Shown in pieces: positions 8,488 to 18,397 of a DNA stretch of 64,000 nt (position 1 is the first letter of the stretch; the number at the start of each line of letters is the position of its first letter). Under the pieces are notes generated by a model. The model did no database searches. It saw nothing but the letters and a program-made list of their open reading frames with translations, and was not told the origin of the DNA. Where the stretch lies: NCBI GenBank assembly GCA_963837485.1, contig CAWINP010000004.1:372001-436000 (forward strand), in the 5' to 3' direction. Made by a program: the position numbers and the translations under genes. Source of the DNA: Solirubrobacter sp963837485. GTDB lineage: Bacteria; Actinomycetota; Thermoleophilia; Solirubrobacterales; Solirubrobacteraceae.

Positions 8488-9618
8488 TCATCCTGCGAGG
8501 GCGCGCTTGAGCTTCGCGAGCATGCCCTCGTGCTCGTGCAGGTTCTCGTGCGTGAGCGACTCGTTGAGCTCCTCGAGCAGTTCGCGCTGGCGCTTGGTGA
8601 GCCGGCGCGGGATCGCGACGGAGACGACGACGCGCAGGTCGCCCGTCCGGCCGCGGCCGAGCGGCGGCATCCCGCGGCCGCCGAGCGTGATCGTCTCGCC
8701 CGGCTGCGTTCCCGCGGGCAGGTCGACCGGGATCTCGCCGTCAAGCGTCGGCACCTGGATCGACCCCCCGAGCGCGGCCAGCGAGGCCGGGACGTCGACC
8801 GCGGTCACGAGGTCGTCGCCGTCGCGCAGGAAGCGCTCGTCCTCGCGCACGCGAACGCCGACGTAGAGGTCGCCGGGCGGCCCGCCGCGCTCGCCCGCGT
8901 GGCCGCGCCCGGTGACCCGGATGCGCTGCCCGTCGGCGATGCCGGCCGGGACATTGACGTCCACGCGCCGCTGCGTGACCGTGATCCCGCGCCCGTCGCA
9001 CGTGTGGCACGGCGTCTGGGCCACGCGCCCGTCGCCGCCGCACTGGTCGCACAGCGCGGTCCGCACCATCTGGCCGAAACGCGTGCGCTGGACCGCCTGG
9101 ATCTGGCCGGCGCCGCCGCAGCGCGGGCAGGTGACGATCGGCGTGCCCGGCTCGGCGCCGTTTCCGCGGCAGGTCTCGCACGTCGCGGTGGCCTCGTAGG
9201 TCACCTCGACGGTCGTTCCGCGCGCCGCCTCGCCAAGGTCGATCGCGACGCCGAGCACGACGTCGCCGCCCTGCACCGGACCGCCGCGCACCCGGCTGCC
9301 GCCGAACACCGAGTCGAAGCCGCCCTGCCCGAAGAACGCGCTGAAGAGATCCGAGATCGACCCGAAGCCCTCGAAGTTGGGCGCGAAGCCGCCGCTGCGC
9401 AGCCCGTCGTGGCCGTAGGCGTCGTAGGTCCGCCGCCGCTCGCCGTCCGAGAGCACCTCGTAGGCCTCGGCGGCCTCCTTGAACTTCGACTCGGCCTCGG
9501 GATCGTGGGCGTTGACGTCCGGGTGCAGCTCGCGCGCCAGCTTGCGGAACGCCTTCTTGATCGCCGCCTCGTCGGCGCCGCGATCGACGCCGAGCACCTC
9601 GTAGTAGTCGCGCGGCAC
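8488..9618 (-). CDS. dnaJ: chaperone DnaJ
   Basis: A 376-residue type I DnaJ: J domain (residues 1-70) with HPD at 32-34, a Gly/Phe-rich linker (about 75-115), four zinc-binding CxxCxGxG motifs (CETCRGNG, CPRCGGAG, CDQCGGDG, CHTCDGRG), then the two substrate-binding beta domains. It stimulates DnaK ATPase and holds unfolded proteins. The GTG start at 9618 overlaps the TAG of hrcA by one base, so it is translationally coupled to its presumed regulator. This hrcA-linked copy is the second dnaJ of many actinobacteria; whether another exists cannot be seen here. Confidence 0.96.
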   Translation of the reverse strand: MPRDYYEVLGVDRGADEAAIKKAFRKLARELHPDVNAHDPEAESKFKEAAEAYEVLSDGERRRTYDAYGHDGLRSGGFAPNFEGFGSISDLFSAFFGQGGFDSVFGGSRVRGGPVQGGDVVLGVAIDLGEAARGTTVEVTYEATATCETCRGNGAEPGTPIVTCPRCGGAGQIQAVQRTRFGQMVRTALCDQCGGDGRVAQTPCHTCDGRGITVTQRRVDVNVPAGIADGQRIRVTGRGHAGERGGPPGDLYVGVRVREDERFLRDGDDLVTAVDVPASLAALGGSIQVPTLDGEIPVDLPAGTQPGETITLGGRGMPPLGRGRTGDLRVVVSVAIPRRLTKRQRELLEELNESLTHENLHEHEGMLAKLKRALAG

Positions 9619-10628
9619 TAGTAGAGCTCCTCGACGAAGCGGGACAGCTCGAACGCGGCGTCGCGCACGGCGCGGATCGCGTGCGCGTAGTCCATCCGGG
9701 TCGGCCCGATCACCGAGACCGTGCCGAGATTGCGCGACGGCAGGCCGTAGTTCGCGGCCACCAGCGAGAGCGAGTGCAGCGCCGGCTCGGTGTTCTCCTG
9801 CCCGATCCGCACGTAGGTGCCGCGCGAGTCCAGCGCGGCGGTCAGCACGCCGAGCATGGAGACGCGGCGCTCGAGCATCTCCATCAGCGCGTTGAGCTGC
9901 GAGACGTCCTGGAAGCGGTACTCCGAGATCAGCCGCGCGGCGCCGTCCACGTACAGCGTGTCCTCCGCGGTCGCGGCCAGCTCGGTGAACGCCGGCGCCA
10001 GCTCCTCGACGAACGCGCGCTCGTTCGGCGACAGCGCGACGTCGACCAGGCGCGAGTGCAGCATGCGCGCGCCGAGTCCGATTCCCACGAGCTTCTCGTT
10101 CAGGTAGGAGCCCGCCCAGTCCGCCAGCCCCGGGTCGACCGGCCGGTCGAACGTGAAGATCTTCTTCGAGACGCCGCCGGTCGACGTGATCACGACCACC
10201 ATCAGCACCTGCGGCTGTAGCGCGAGCACCTCGATGTGGCGGATCGTCGTCGTGCCGATCGGCGGCGCCGAGACCATCGCGAGAAGGTTCGTGATCTGCG
10301 ACAGCGTCTCGGTGGTGACCCGCATCGCCTCGTCGACCTCGCGCCGGACCAGCTGCAGCCGCAGCTCATGCGCCCGCACCGGGGCCGCGGGCAGGAGCTG
10401 GTCGACGTAGTAGCGGTAGCCGGCGTCGGTCGGGATCCGCCCCGCGCTCGTGTGCGGGTGCGCGAGCAGCCCGCGCTCCTCGAGCACGGCGAGCTCGTTG
10501 CGGATGGTGGAGGATCCGGCCGTGATCTCCGGGTCGGCGGCGAGCGTCTTGGAGCCCACCGGCTGCCCGGTCGCCGAGAAGCCGGCCACCACTTTGCGGA
10601 GCAGGATGGCCTGGCGGGGAGTCAGCAC
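9618..10628 (-). CDS. hrcA: heat-inducible transcription repressor HrcA
   Basis: 336 residues from a GTG at 10628. It begins with a winged helix (LTPRQAILLRKVVAGFSATG, then a GSSTIRNELAVLEERGLL recognition region at about 38-55 and HTSAGRIPTDAGYRYYVD), the hallmark of HrcA, followed by a GAF-like ligand domain. HrcA normally represses groE/dnaK genes by binding CIRCE (TTAGCACTC-N9-GAGTGCTAA). I see no CIRCE copy upstream of this gene or elsewhere in the window, so its targets are presumably outside. Overlaps dnaJ by one base and follows the hadB-like gene by three bases. Confidence 0.95.
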   Translation of the reverse strand: MLTPRQAILLRKVVAGFSATGQPVGSKTLAADPEITAGSSTIRNELAVLEERGLLAHPHTSAGRIPTDAGYRYYVDQLLPAAPVRAHELRLQLVRREVDEAMRVTTETLSQITNLLAMVSAPPIGTTTIRHIEVLALQPQVLMVVVITSTGGVSKKIFTFDRPVDPGLADWAGSYLNEKLVGIGLGARMLHSRLVDVALSPNERAFVEELAPAFTELAATAEDTLYVDGAARLISEYRFQDVSQLNALMEMLERRVSMLGVLTAALDSRGTYVRIGQENTEPALHSLSLVAANYGLPSRNLGTVSVIGPTRMDYAHAIRAVRDAAFELSRFVEELY

Positions 10629-10631
10629 CCG

Positions 10632-10982
10632 TCAGATTCTAAGAACTGCCCTGCCGCGGCGGACGAGCTTGCTGCCGTCCTGCACGGCCTCGCACGCGAC
10701 CACGCCGTCCTCACCGGGCGTCAGCGAGATCGCGATCTCCTTCTCGGGCACGCCCATCCCGCGGAACTGCACCGACAGCGACTTCAGCGCCAGCGGGTCG
10801 TCGGACTGGACCCGCGCGACCTGCGCCATCGTCCACAGCCCGTGCAGGATCCGGCCCGGCAGCCCGACCGCCCTCGCGAACTCGTCGTCCAGGTGGATCG
10901 GGTTGAAGTCCCCCGACGCGCCCGCGTAGCGGTAGGTCACGTACCGGTCGGGCGTGACCGTCACCTCACGATGTTCAGCCAT
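10632..10982 (-). CDS. hadB: MaoC-type hydroxyacyl dehydratase subunit (HadB-like)
   Basis: A 116-residue single hot-dog domain with the hydratase-2 signature: YAGASGDFNPIHLDDEFAR (about 19-37, catalytic Asp and His in D-F-N-P-I-H) and GLPGRILHGLWTM. It would carry the catalytic residues of a (3R)-hydroxyacyl-ACP/CoA dehydratase. The ATG at 10982 overlaps the preceding hadA-like gene by 22 bases and has a good AGGGAG ribosome site. This pairing of a degenerate and a catalytic MaoC subunit resembles mycobacterial HadA/HadB of fatty-acid synthase II; the exact acyl substrate here is inferred. Confidence 0.88.
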   Translation of the reverse strand: MAEHREVTVTPDRYVTYRYAGASGDFNPIHLDDEFARAVGLPGRILHGLWTMAQVARVQSDDPLALKSLSVQFRGMGVPEKEIAISLTPGEDGVVACEAVQDGSKLVRRGRAVLRI

Positions 10983-11356
10983 TCTCCCTCGCAGACGAGC
11001 TCGCCCCGCTGGTTGACCGAGCGGGTGGTGAACGTGAAGTAGCCCAGGCCGGCGCGCTCGCTTTTCTCCTTCAGCGCCGCCTCGGTGGTGATCTCGTCGC
11101 CCGCGATGACCGGCTCGTGCCAGGTGAACTCCTGGCCGCCGTGGACCAGGCGCGAGAAGTCGATGCCGAGCTCGGGATCGAGCACGACCGGCGCCAGCGC
11201 CGGCCAGCAGTAGACGCAGGCGAACATCGGCGGCGCGACCACGTCCGCGAAGCCCGCCGCCCGCGCGGCCTCGACGTCGTGGCAGAGCGGCGACGTCTCG
11301 CCGATCGCGCTCGCGTACTCGCGCACCTTCTCGCGCCCGACCAGGTATGTGGTCAT
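10961..11356 (-). CDS. hadA: MaoC-type dehydratase N-terminal subunit (HadA-like)
   Basis: 131 residues starting at the ATG at 11356 (TTYLVGREKVREYASAIG). It matches the FAS1-like dehydratase domain: REKVREYA, a PPMFACVYCW segment where HadA has a P-(L/M)-T-F motif, FSRLVHGGQEFTWHEPVIAGD and a basic end. It lacks the D-x-N-P-x-H catalytic motif, as expected of the structural partner of HadB. The frame continues upstream through the repeat at 11357-11461, but that part is the repeat translated and is not counted. It is inserted between lepA and hrcA. Confidence 0.87.
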   Translation of the reverse strand: MTTYLVGREKVREYASAIGETSPLCHDVEAARAAGFADVVAPPMFACVYCWPALAPVVLDPELGIDFSRLVHGGQEFTWHEPVIAGDEITTEAALKEKSERAGLGYFTFTTRSVNQRGELVCEGEWLNIVR

Positions 11357-11461
11357 GGGGAGAATCGCCCCCGGCTCGAGGCCCTCCGGCGCTCCCAGGG
11401 ATTCCCTGACGGCACGGGCGATTGCTCCCAGCGAAACGAGCCCGCAGGGCGAGGCTTCGCC
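11357..11461 (-). repeat. two-hairpin intercistronic repeat, family A, copy 2 (expanded loop)
   Basis: Read in the transcribed direction it starts five bases after the lepA stop. Hairpin 1 has arms GCGAA and TTCGC around GCCC-TGC-GGGC, a compensated change against copy 1. In hairpin 2 the same stem (GGGAG-C-AATCGCCC with GGGCGATT-CTCCC) is present, but the loop is enlarged to about 45 bases with an internal second CTGGGAGCGCC. The right arm ends one base before the ATG of the hadA-like gene. Confidence 0.82.
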
Positions 11462-11466
11462 GTCAT

Positions 11467-13275
<1,809 letters not shown>

Positions 13276-13330
13276 TTCGCTACGTACATTACGAGTCCTG
13301 CCTCGCAGCGAGGCTTCGCCTGCTGGCTCA

Positions 13331-14929
13331 TCACCGCTTCGCTCGCCCCAGTCTCCGTGCAAACAGATCGGTGACCTGCCGCGCCTCGGGGATCGGGAGC
13401 CACAGCACCCACGCCATGTAGACCGCTCCGCCGAGCGCCAGACCGCCGCCGACCGAGATCAGCTGGCCGAGGAACGATGTGCCAAAGATGTGGTCGAGCG
13501 CCCACCAGGTGCCGTAGGAGACCTCGGCGAGCAGTCCCGCGCCGACCAGCATCCCGAAGCACGCGAGCAGCGTCTCGCGCAGCTCCAGCCCGCCCAGCAG
13601 CGGATCCAGGTAGCGCGTCTCGAGCAGCGTCAGCAGCGCGTTGGAGATCACCGTGCCCAGCACCACGCCGGCGATGCCCAGCGGCTTGTACAGCGCGAGC
13701 GAGATCGCCGTGTTGACGACGAGCGAGATGCCGGCCAGCGCCGTCGGCAGCCACGGGCGCATGAGCGAGAAGAACGTGCGCGTGAGCAGCAGGTTCCAGC
13801 CGCTGAACGGCAGGCTGAACGCGAACACGAACAGCGCCTCCGACACCAGCTTGGTCGACTCGGCGTCGAACTCGCCGCGCTGATAGACGAGCCGCACGAT
13901 CGGCGTCGCCAGGACGGCGATCGCCGCTGCCGACGGGATCAGCAGCAGCGCGATCTGCCGCGCGCCGACGCCCGTGAGCGCCCGCAGGCCGGCGAAGTCG
14001 CTGCGCGACGCGAGCCGGCTGAGCTGCGGGAACAGCACGGTCGCCACCGCGACGCTGAACATCCCCTGCGGCAGCATGTAGATCCGGAACGCGGCGTCGA
14101 TGGCGCGCGGCGCCTGGTCGGAGATCAGCGAGCCGATCGTCGAGTTCAGGACGAGGTCGATGTTGATCAGCCCGAGCCCGACCGACACCGGCAGCATCAG
14201 CATCAGGACCTGGCGCACGCGCGGGTCGCCGCGGCTGGGCAGCCGGATGCGGAAGACCGGGAAGCCGATCGCCCGCAGCGCCGGGATCATCATCCCGAGC
14301 TGCACGAGCGTGCCCAGCACGACGCCGATCGCGTACGCGTAGATCTTGTTCGGCCCCTCGAACAGCGGCGCGAACCCGACCATCCCGGCGATGATCACCA
14401 GGTTCCAGACCAGCGGCGCGATCGCGGGGATCGTGAAGTGGTCGTGCGCGTTGAGGATGCCGACGGCGAGCCCGTTGAGCCCCAGCAGGACGATGATCGG
14501 GAACAGCACCTGGCTCAGCCCGACGCACAGGTCGTCGAGCGCCGGCGTGAAGTCGGGTCCCGTGAACAGCGGGATGAGCACCGGCGCGAGCAGGATGAAC
14601 AGCAGCGAGATCGCGCCGAGCGCGACGAGCAGCAGGCCGGCCAGCGCGCTCGCCAGCAGGTAGGCCTCGCGCTTGCGTTTGTGCTCGAGCAGGTCGCTGA
14701 ACACGGGCACGAACGCGGACGAGAGCGCCGCGTCGGCGACCAGCGCGCGGATCAGGTTCGGGATCTGGAACGCGAGCGTGAACGCCGACGCGGCCCCGGA
14801 CGTGCCGAACATGCTCGCCGCGACGACCTCGCGGATCAGGCCCGCGATGCGCGAGAGCCCGGTGGCGGCTGAGAAGATCGCCGTGTTGACGGCCGTCCTG
14901 CGCCGCCCTGGTGACGTCTGGGCTTCCAA
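13331..14929 (-). CDS. murJ: lipid II flippase MurJ
   Basis: A 532-residue polytopic protein (about 14 helices) of the MviN/MurJ family. The N-terminal RRTAVNTAIFSAATGLSRIAGL, FGTSGAASAFTLAFQIPNLIRALVADAALSSAFVP and PLVWNLVIIAGMV segments are characteristic. It flips lipid II from cytoplasm to periplasm for peptidoglycan synthesis. It starts at a TTG (14929) and is divergent from rpsT with 51 bases between the starts. lepA follows 55 bases downstream. Confidence 0.94.
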   Translation of the reverse strand: MEAQTSPGRRRTAVNTAIFSAATGLSRIAGLIREVVAASMFGTSGAASAFTLAFQIPNLIRALVADAALSSAFVPVFSDLLEHKRKREAYLLASALAGLLLVALGAISLLFILLAPVLIPLFTGPDFTPALDDLCVGLSQVLFPIIVLLGLNGLAVGILNAHDHFTIPAIAPLVWNLVIIAGMVGFAPLFEGPNKIYAYAIGVVLGTLVQLGMMIPALRAIGFPVFRIRLPSRGDPRVRQVLMLMLPVSVGLGLINIDLVLNSTIGSLISDQAPRAIDAAFRIYMLPQGMFSVAVATVLFPQLSRLASRSDFAGLRALTGVGARQIALLLIPSAAAIAVLATPIVRLVYQRGEFDAESTKLVSEALFVFAFSLPFSGWNLLLTRTFFSLMRPWLPTALAGISLVVNTAISLALYKPLGIAGVVLGTVISNALLTLLETRYLDPLLGGLELRETLLACFGMLVGAGLLAEVSYGTWWALDHIFGTSFLGQLISVGGGLALGGAVYMAWVLWLPIPEARQVTDLFARRLGRAKR

Positions 14930-14938
14930 CCGGCGCGC

Positions 14939-14944
14939 TATAGT
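14939..14944 (+). promoter_or_regulatory. candidate -10 box for rpsT
   Basis: TATAGT at 14939-14944 lies 36 bases before the rpsT ATG in the short divergent region with murJ. No convincing -35 box is visible at 16-18 bases, so this is a weak call based on the near-consensus hexamer in otherwise GC-rich DNA. Confidence 0.4.
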
Positions 14945-14980
14945 ACGCGCCCGCTGCGGCAGTCCCCGCGGCGCTTTCGT

Positions 14981-15241
14981 ATGGCCAACATCAAGTCACA
15001 GATCAAGCGCAACGACCGCTCCAAGCGCGAGCGGTTCGAGAACCGCCACTACACGTCTCAGATCAAGACGTACTTCCGGCGTCTCGAGGCCGCCGTGACC
15101 GCCGGCGACGACGATCAGGTCGCCGCCACGCACCGCAAGCTCGTGTCGCTGATCGACAAGGCCGTCAAGCGCGGCGCGCTGCACAAGAACACGGGCGGGC
15201 GCAAGAAGGCCCGCGCCGAGCGCCTGCGCCGTCCGGATTAA
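14981..15241 (+). CDS. rpsT: 30S ribosomal protein S20
   Basis: 86 residues, MANIKSQIKRNDRSKRERFENR at the start, a highly basic helical protein with the S20 signature (ALHKNTGGRKKARAERLR near the end). It binds 16S rRNA in the small subunit. Monocistronic and divergent from murJ, which matches the usual isolated position of rpsT near holA and lepA in actinobacteria. A family-B repeat begins at its stop codon and could serve as its 3' end. Confidence 0.97.
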   Translation: MANIKSQIKRNDRSKRERFENRHYTSQIKTYFRRLEAAVTAGDDDQVAATHRKLVSLIDKAVKRGALHKNTGGRKKARAERLRRPD

Positions 15242-15286
15242 GGCCGGGGCAGCCCCTCCGCCCCACCCCGATCATCCGTCCTTAAC
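15240..15286 (+). repeat. pyrimidine-rich post-stop repeat, family B, copy 1
   Basis: Begins within the rpsT stop and fills the gap to the convergent GH15 stop. Sense reading: TTAAGG, GCAGCCCCTCCGCCCCACC, a GATCATCCG core, then CCTTAA. The ends TTAAGG and CCTTAA can pair and GGGGC-AG-CCCC can form a small inner hairpin. It may act as a terminator for rpsT. Related copies are at 52005, 57549 and 62728. Confidence 0.7.
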
Positions 15287-17212
15287 CTAGATTTCGCCGA
15301 TCAGGTCCGTCTCCGCCCGCTGCGCGGACAGCGGCTGCATGCCGGCCGCGATCCGCTCGTCCGCGCGGATCACGTGCATGACCGCGTTGATCAGCGCGAG
15401 GTGCGTGAACGCCTGGGGAAAGTTGCCGAGGTGCCGGCCCGAGCGCGGGTCGATCTCTTCCGCGTACAGATGCAGCGACGAGGCGTAGCCGAGCAGCTTC
15501 TGGCACAGGTCGCGGGCGATGTTGTGCTCGCCGATCTCGCTCAGCGCGCTCACCAGCCAGAACGAGCAGATCGTGAACGTCCCCTCGTCGCCGACGAGCC
15601 CGTCGTCGGTGTCCTCGACCTTGTAGCGCAGCACGAGCCCGTCGACCGTGAGGTCGTTGGCGATCGCCATCACCGTCTTGCGCACGCGCTCGTCGCCGGG
15701 CGGGAGGAACCGCACCAGCGGGATCAGCAGCGCTGAGGCGTCCAGCGCGTCGGTGTCGTAGTGCTGCGTGAAGACGCCGTCCTTGCAGCCGCGCTCGAGG
15801 ATGTCGGCCTTGATCTCGTCGGCCTTCAGCTGCCACTCGTCGGCGCGCTCGTGCTGCTCGCGCAGGCGCGCGAGACGCGCGCCGCGATCGCACGCGACCC
15901 AGCACATGACCTTGCTCGAGAGGAAGTGGCGCGGCTCGCCGCGGACCTCCCAGATGCCGCGGTCGGGCAGCTGCCAGTTCGCGATCGCCGCCTCCACGAG
16001 CCGCTCGATCAGCGGCCAGCGCCGCTCCGGCAGGTGGTCGCGCGACTTGGCGTGCAGGAAGATCGAGTCCAGCATCGTCCCCCACACGTCGTGCTGGCGC
16101 TGGTTGTACGCGCCGTTGCCGATCCGCACGGGCCGGGCGTTGTTGTAGCCCGACAGGTGGTCGAGCGTCTCCTCGGGCAGCTCGCGCTCGCCCTGGATGC
16201 CGTACATGATCTGCAGGTCGTCGGCCTGGGCGGCGTCCTGCATGAAGTAGAAGTAGTCGTTGGCCTCCCACTCGAAGCCGAGCGAGTGCAGGCCCCAGAG
16301 CGTGAACGTGCTGTCGCGCACCCACGAGTAGCGGTAGTCCCAGTTGCGGATGCCGCCGGGCGTCTCCGGCAGGCTCGTGGTGGCGGCGGCGATCATCGCG
16401 CCGGTGGGCGCGTAGGAGAGCCCCTTGAGCACGAGCGCGGAGCGCTGCAGGTACTGGCGCCACGGATGGTCCGGGAACGTCCCGTGGGCGAGCCAGGCGT
16501 GCCAGAAGTCTGCGGTGCGGACCAGCCGCTCGTAGGCCTCGGTGTACGTCTTGGGCCCGGGATGGTCGGAGAACGCGAGCGCCACGAACGCGGTGTCGCC
16601 GTCCTTGAGCGTGCTGACGGCGCGGACGCGCGAGCCCTCGAAGCCGGCGCGCAGGTCGGTGGTCAGCGTGAGCTTGGTCGGCCAGCCCTCGACGGTCGCG
16701 ACCGCCTCGTTGTAGCCCGGGCCGACGTACTCCCACTGCGCGTAGCGGCGGCCGTAGTCGAAGATCGGGTCGCATTCCAGATGGACCTCGACCGAGCCGT
16801 TGACGCAGCGCATGGTGCGCAGCAGCACGTGCTCGGCGTCGTGGTCGGTGGGGGCGCGGCGGTGCGTGCTCGAGCGCTCGTCGGTGTCGTGCCACGGGCC
16901 GATCAGCAGCACGTCGCGGACGATCAGCCAGCCCTGCCGCGTGCCCCAGCTCGTCTCCAGGACGTTCGTGCCGGGCAGGTAGCGGCGGGCCGCCGGGACC
17001 ATCGTGTCGGCCGGACCGAGGCGGAACGTCCCGGCGTCGCGGTCCAGCAGCGCGCCGAACACGCTCGGGCCGTCGAAGCGGGGCAGGCACATCCACTCGA
17101 TCGCGCCGCTCGGGGCGACCAGGGCACAGGTCTCGCAGTCGGAGAGGAAGGCGTACTCGGCGATCGGGGGGAACGGCGAGACGAGCGGTGGATCGGAGTG
17201 ATCGAGCGACAT
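15287..17212 (-). CDS. glycoside hydrolase family 15 protein (glucoamylase/trehalase type)
   Basis: 641 residues from the ATG at 17212 (MSLDHSDPPLVSPFPPIAEY); a TTG at 17254 would add 14 residues. The N-terminal beta domain starts PIAEYAFLSDCETCALVAPSGAIEWMCLPRFD, typical of actinobacterial GH15 enzymes, and the (alpha/alpha)6 barrel has WDYRYSWVRDSTFTLWGL (about 345) and GNGAYNQRQHDVWG. Two catalytic glutamates are expected, one in the DRGIWEVRGEPRHF segment, but I did not verify their roles. No signal peptide, so a cytoplasmic trehalase or alpha-glucosidase acting on storage sugars is likely. Confidence 0.92.
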   Translation of the reverse strand: MSLDHSDPPLVSPFPPIAEYAFLSDCETCALVAPSGAIEWMCLPRFDGPSVFGALLDRDAGTFRLGPADTMVPAARRYLPGTNVLETSWGTRQGWLIVRDVLLIGPWHDTDERSSTHRRAPTDHDAEHVLLRTMRCVNGSVEVHLECDPIFDYGRRYAQWEYVGPGYNEAVATVEGWPTKLTLTTDLRAGFEGSRVRAVSTLKDGDTAFVALAFSDHPGPKTYTEAYERLVRTADFWHAWLAHGTFPDHPWRQYLQRSALVLKGLSYAPTGAMIAAATTSLPETPGGIRNWDYRYSWVRDSTFTLWGLHSLGFEWEANDYFYFMQDAAQADDLQIMYGIQGERELPEETLDHLSGYNNARPVRIGNGAYNQRQHDVWGTMLDSIFLHAKSRDHLPERRWPLIERLVEAAIANWQLPDRGIWEVRGEPRHFLSSKVMCWVACDRGARLARLREQHERADEWQLKADEIKADILERGCKDGVFTQHYDTDALDASALLIPLVRFLPPGDERVRKTVMAIANDLTVDGLVLRYKVEDTDDGLVGDEGTFTICSFWLVSALSEIGEHNIARDLCQKLLGYASSLHLYAEEIDPRSGRHLGNFPQAFTHLALINAVMHVIRADERIAAGMQPLSAQRAETDLIGEI

Positions 17213-17323
17213 GGGTGGCGGAATCGTTGCAGGTTGCGAGGTTCGGCCCCGCAACTTTTCCGCCTGCCGGGCGCGTTCGTGCGGCCGTCACCGCGCTCGC
17301 GCGGCTCGCCGCGCGACTGGGTT

Positions 17324-18301
17324 TCAGGCCGTCGCCGCGAGCACGGCCTTCAGTGCCACGGTCTCCTCGCCGAGGCCGCCCCGGCCGCCGACCCCGCCGC
17401 GGCTCTCCAGCTCGAAGTCGGCGAACGCCGCCAGCGCGCGCCGGAACGCCTCGGCGTCGCGGCGCTCGACGTCGGCGACCAGCTTGGACGCCTGCCGCGG
17501 GCTCATCCGCAGCGCCTTCTTGACCTGTGCCGCCGACTGGCCCTGCTGGAGCGCGTCGGCGACCGCGAGCGCCTCGCGCAGCTTGCGCGCGACCGTGTAG
17601 GTGAGGCCGGGCAGGCGCTCGCCCTGGCCGCGCAACTCGAGCAGCACGCGGGTGGCGGTCCGCCGGTCGCCGGCGATCAGCGCGTCCGTGAGCGTCCAGA
17701 CCTTGCGCTCGGCCGAGCTCGCGCACGCCTCCTGCACGGCGTCGAGGTCGATGTGCGCATGCGGCCCGTGCTCGAGCGCGAGCTTCTCCAGCTCCCGCAG
17801 GAGCCGCTGCTGGCGCTCGCCGACCTGGGCGACCAGCGCCTTGGCGGCGTCCGGGTCGAGCTGGAGCTCGAGCGCGGCGGCCTGGGCGGCGAGCCACTTC
17901 GGCAGCTCCCACGGCTTGACGGTGGACTCCTCGGCGACCTGGCCGCCGACGGCCTCGACGGCCTTGCGCAGCTTCGCGGGCGCCTTCGCGCGGGCGTCCT
18001 CGCGCGCGAAGAAGGCGACCGTGAGGTCCTCGGCGGTCTTCAGCGCGGCGGCGATCGTCTCGACGTCGGCGTCCTTCCAGCGCTCGACCCCGTCGGCGAT
18101 CACGAAGCGCCGGCCGATCGCGAACGTCATCGCGGTCAGCGCGCCCTCGATCGCCTCCGGCGTGCACGCGTCGTTCTCGAAGACCTCCACGCCGGCGGTG
18201 CCGGCCGCGTCCTCGGCCATCGCGCGCAGGCGCGCGCGGCGCTCGGAGATGCGGCCGTGGTCGTCGCCGTGAATCAGGTACGCGGTGCGGAACGCGGGCA
18301 C
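17324..18301 (-). CDS. holA: DNA polymerase III delta subunit
   Basis: 325 residues from a GTG at 18301. N-terminal AAA+-like domain (AYLIHGDDHGRISERRARL), no functional Walker A, as in delta; the middle has VKPWELPKWL and the C-terminal helical collar contains KVWTLTDALIAGD and an LRMSPRQASKLV segment, typical of actinobacterial HolA. Delta opens the beta clamp in the clamp loader. Its place between comEC and rpsT is conserved, but here a secreted nuclease gene has come between it and comEC. A perfect hairpin 16 bases before the start separates it from that nuclease gene. Confidence 0.92.
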   Translation of the reverse strand: MPAFRTAYLIHGDDHGRISERRARLRAMAEDAAGTAGVEVFENDACTPEAIEGALTAMTFAIGRRFVIADGVERWKDADVETIAAALKTAEDLTVAFFAREDARAKAPAKLRKAVEAVGGQVAEESTVKPWELPKWLAAQAAALELQLDPDAAKALVAQVGERQQRLLRELEKLALEHGPHAHIDLDAVQEACASSAERKVWTLTDALIAGDRRTATRVLLELRGQGERLPGLTYTVARKLREALAVADALQQGQSAAQVKKALRMSPRQASKLVADVERRDAEAFRRALAAFADFELESRGGVGGRGGLGEETVALKAVLAATA

Positions 18302-18317
18302 GGCGTTGGAGGTTAGA

Positions 18318-18344
18318 GGGGGCGCCGGTTGGCCCGGCGCCCCC
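18318..18344 (-). terminator. perfect GC-rich hairpin downstream of the nuclease gene
   Basis: Arms GGGGGCGCCGG (18318-18328) and CCGGCGCCCCC (18334-18344) form an uninterrupted 11-bp stem with a 5-base loop. It lies 54 bases after the nuclease stop and ends 16 bases before the holA start. No T-run follows. It would insulate holA from nuclease transcription, which implies a holA promoter inside or near it; alternatively it is a 5' structure of the holA message. Confidence 0.65.
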
Positions 18345-18397
18345 GATGTACCGTCGCCCGAGGTCCGAACTTGAGAGGACGGAGGGCGAAACCGTAT

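Noticed and set aside
9600..10990. A CIRCE operator (TTAGCACTC-N9-GAGTGCTAA) near hrcA/dnaJ
   Set aside because: I looked through the upstream and intergenic bases and found no recognisable copy.
15761..18316. Long plus-strand frame across GH15 and holA, and a similar one at 18329-20431
   Set aside because: Antisense shadows without ribosome sites or family motifs, covering strongly supported minus-strand genes.
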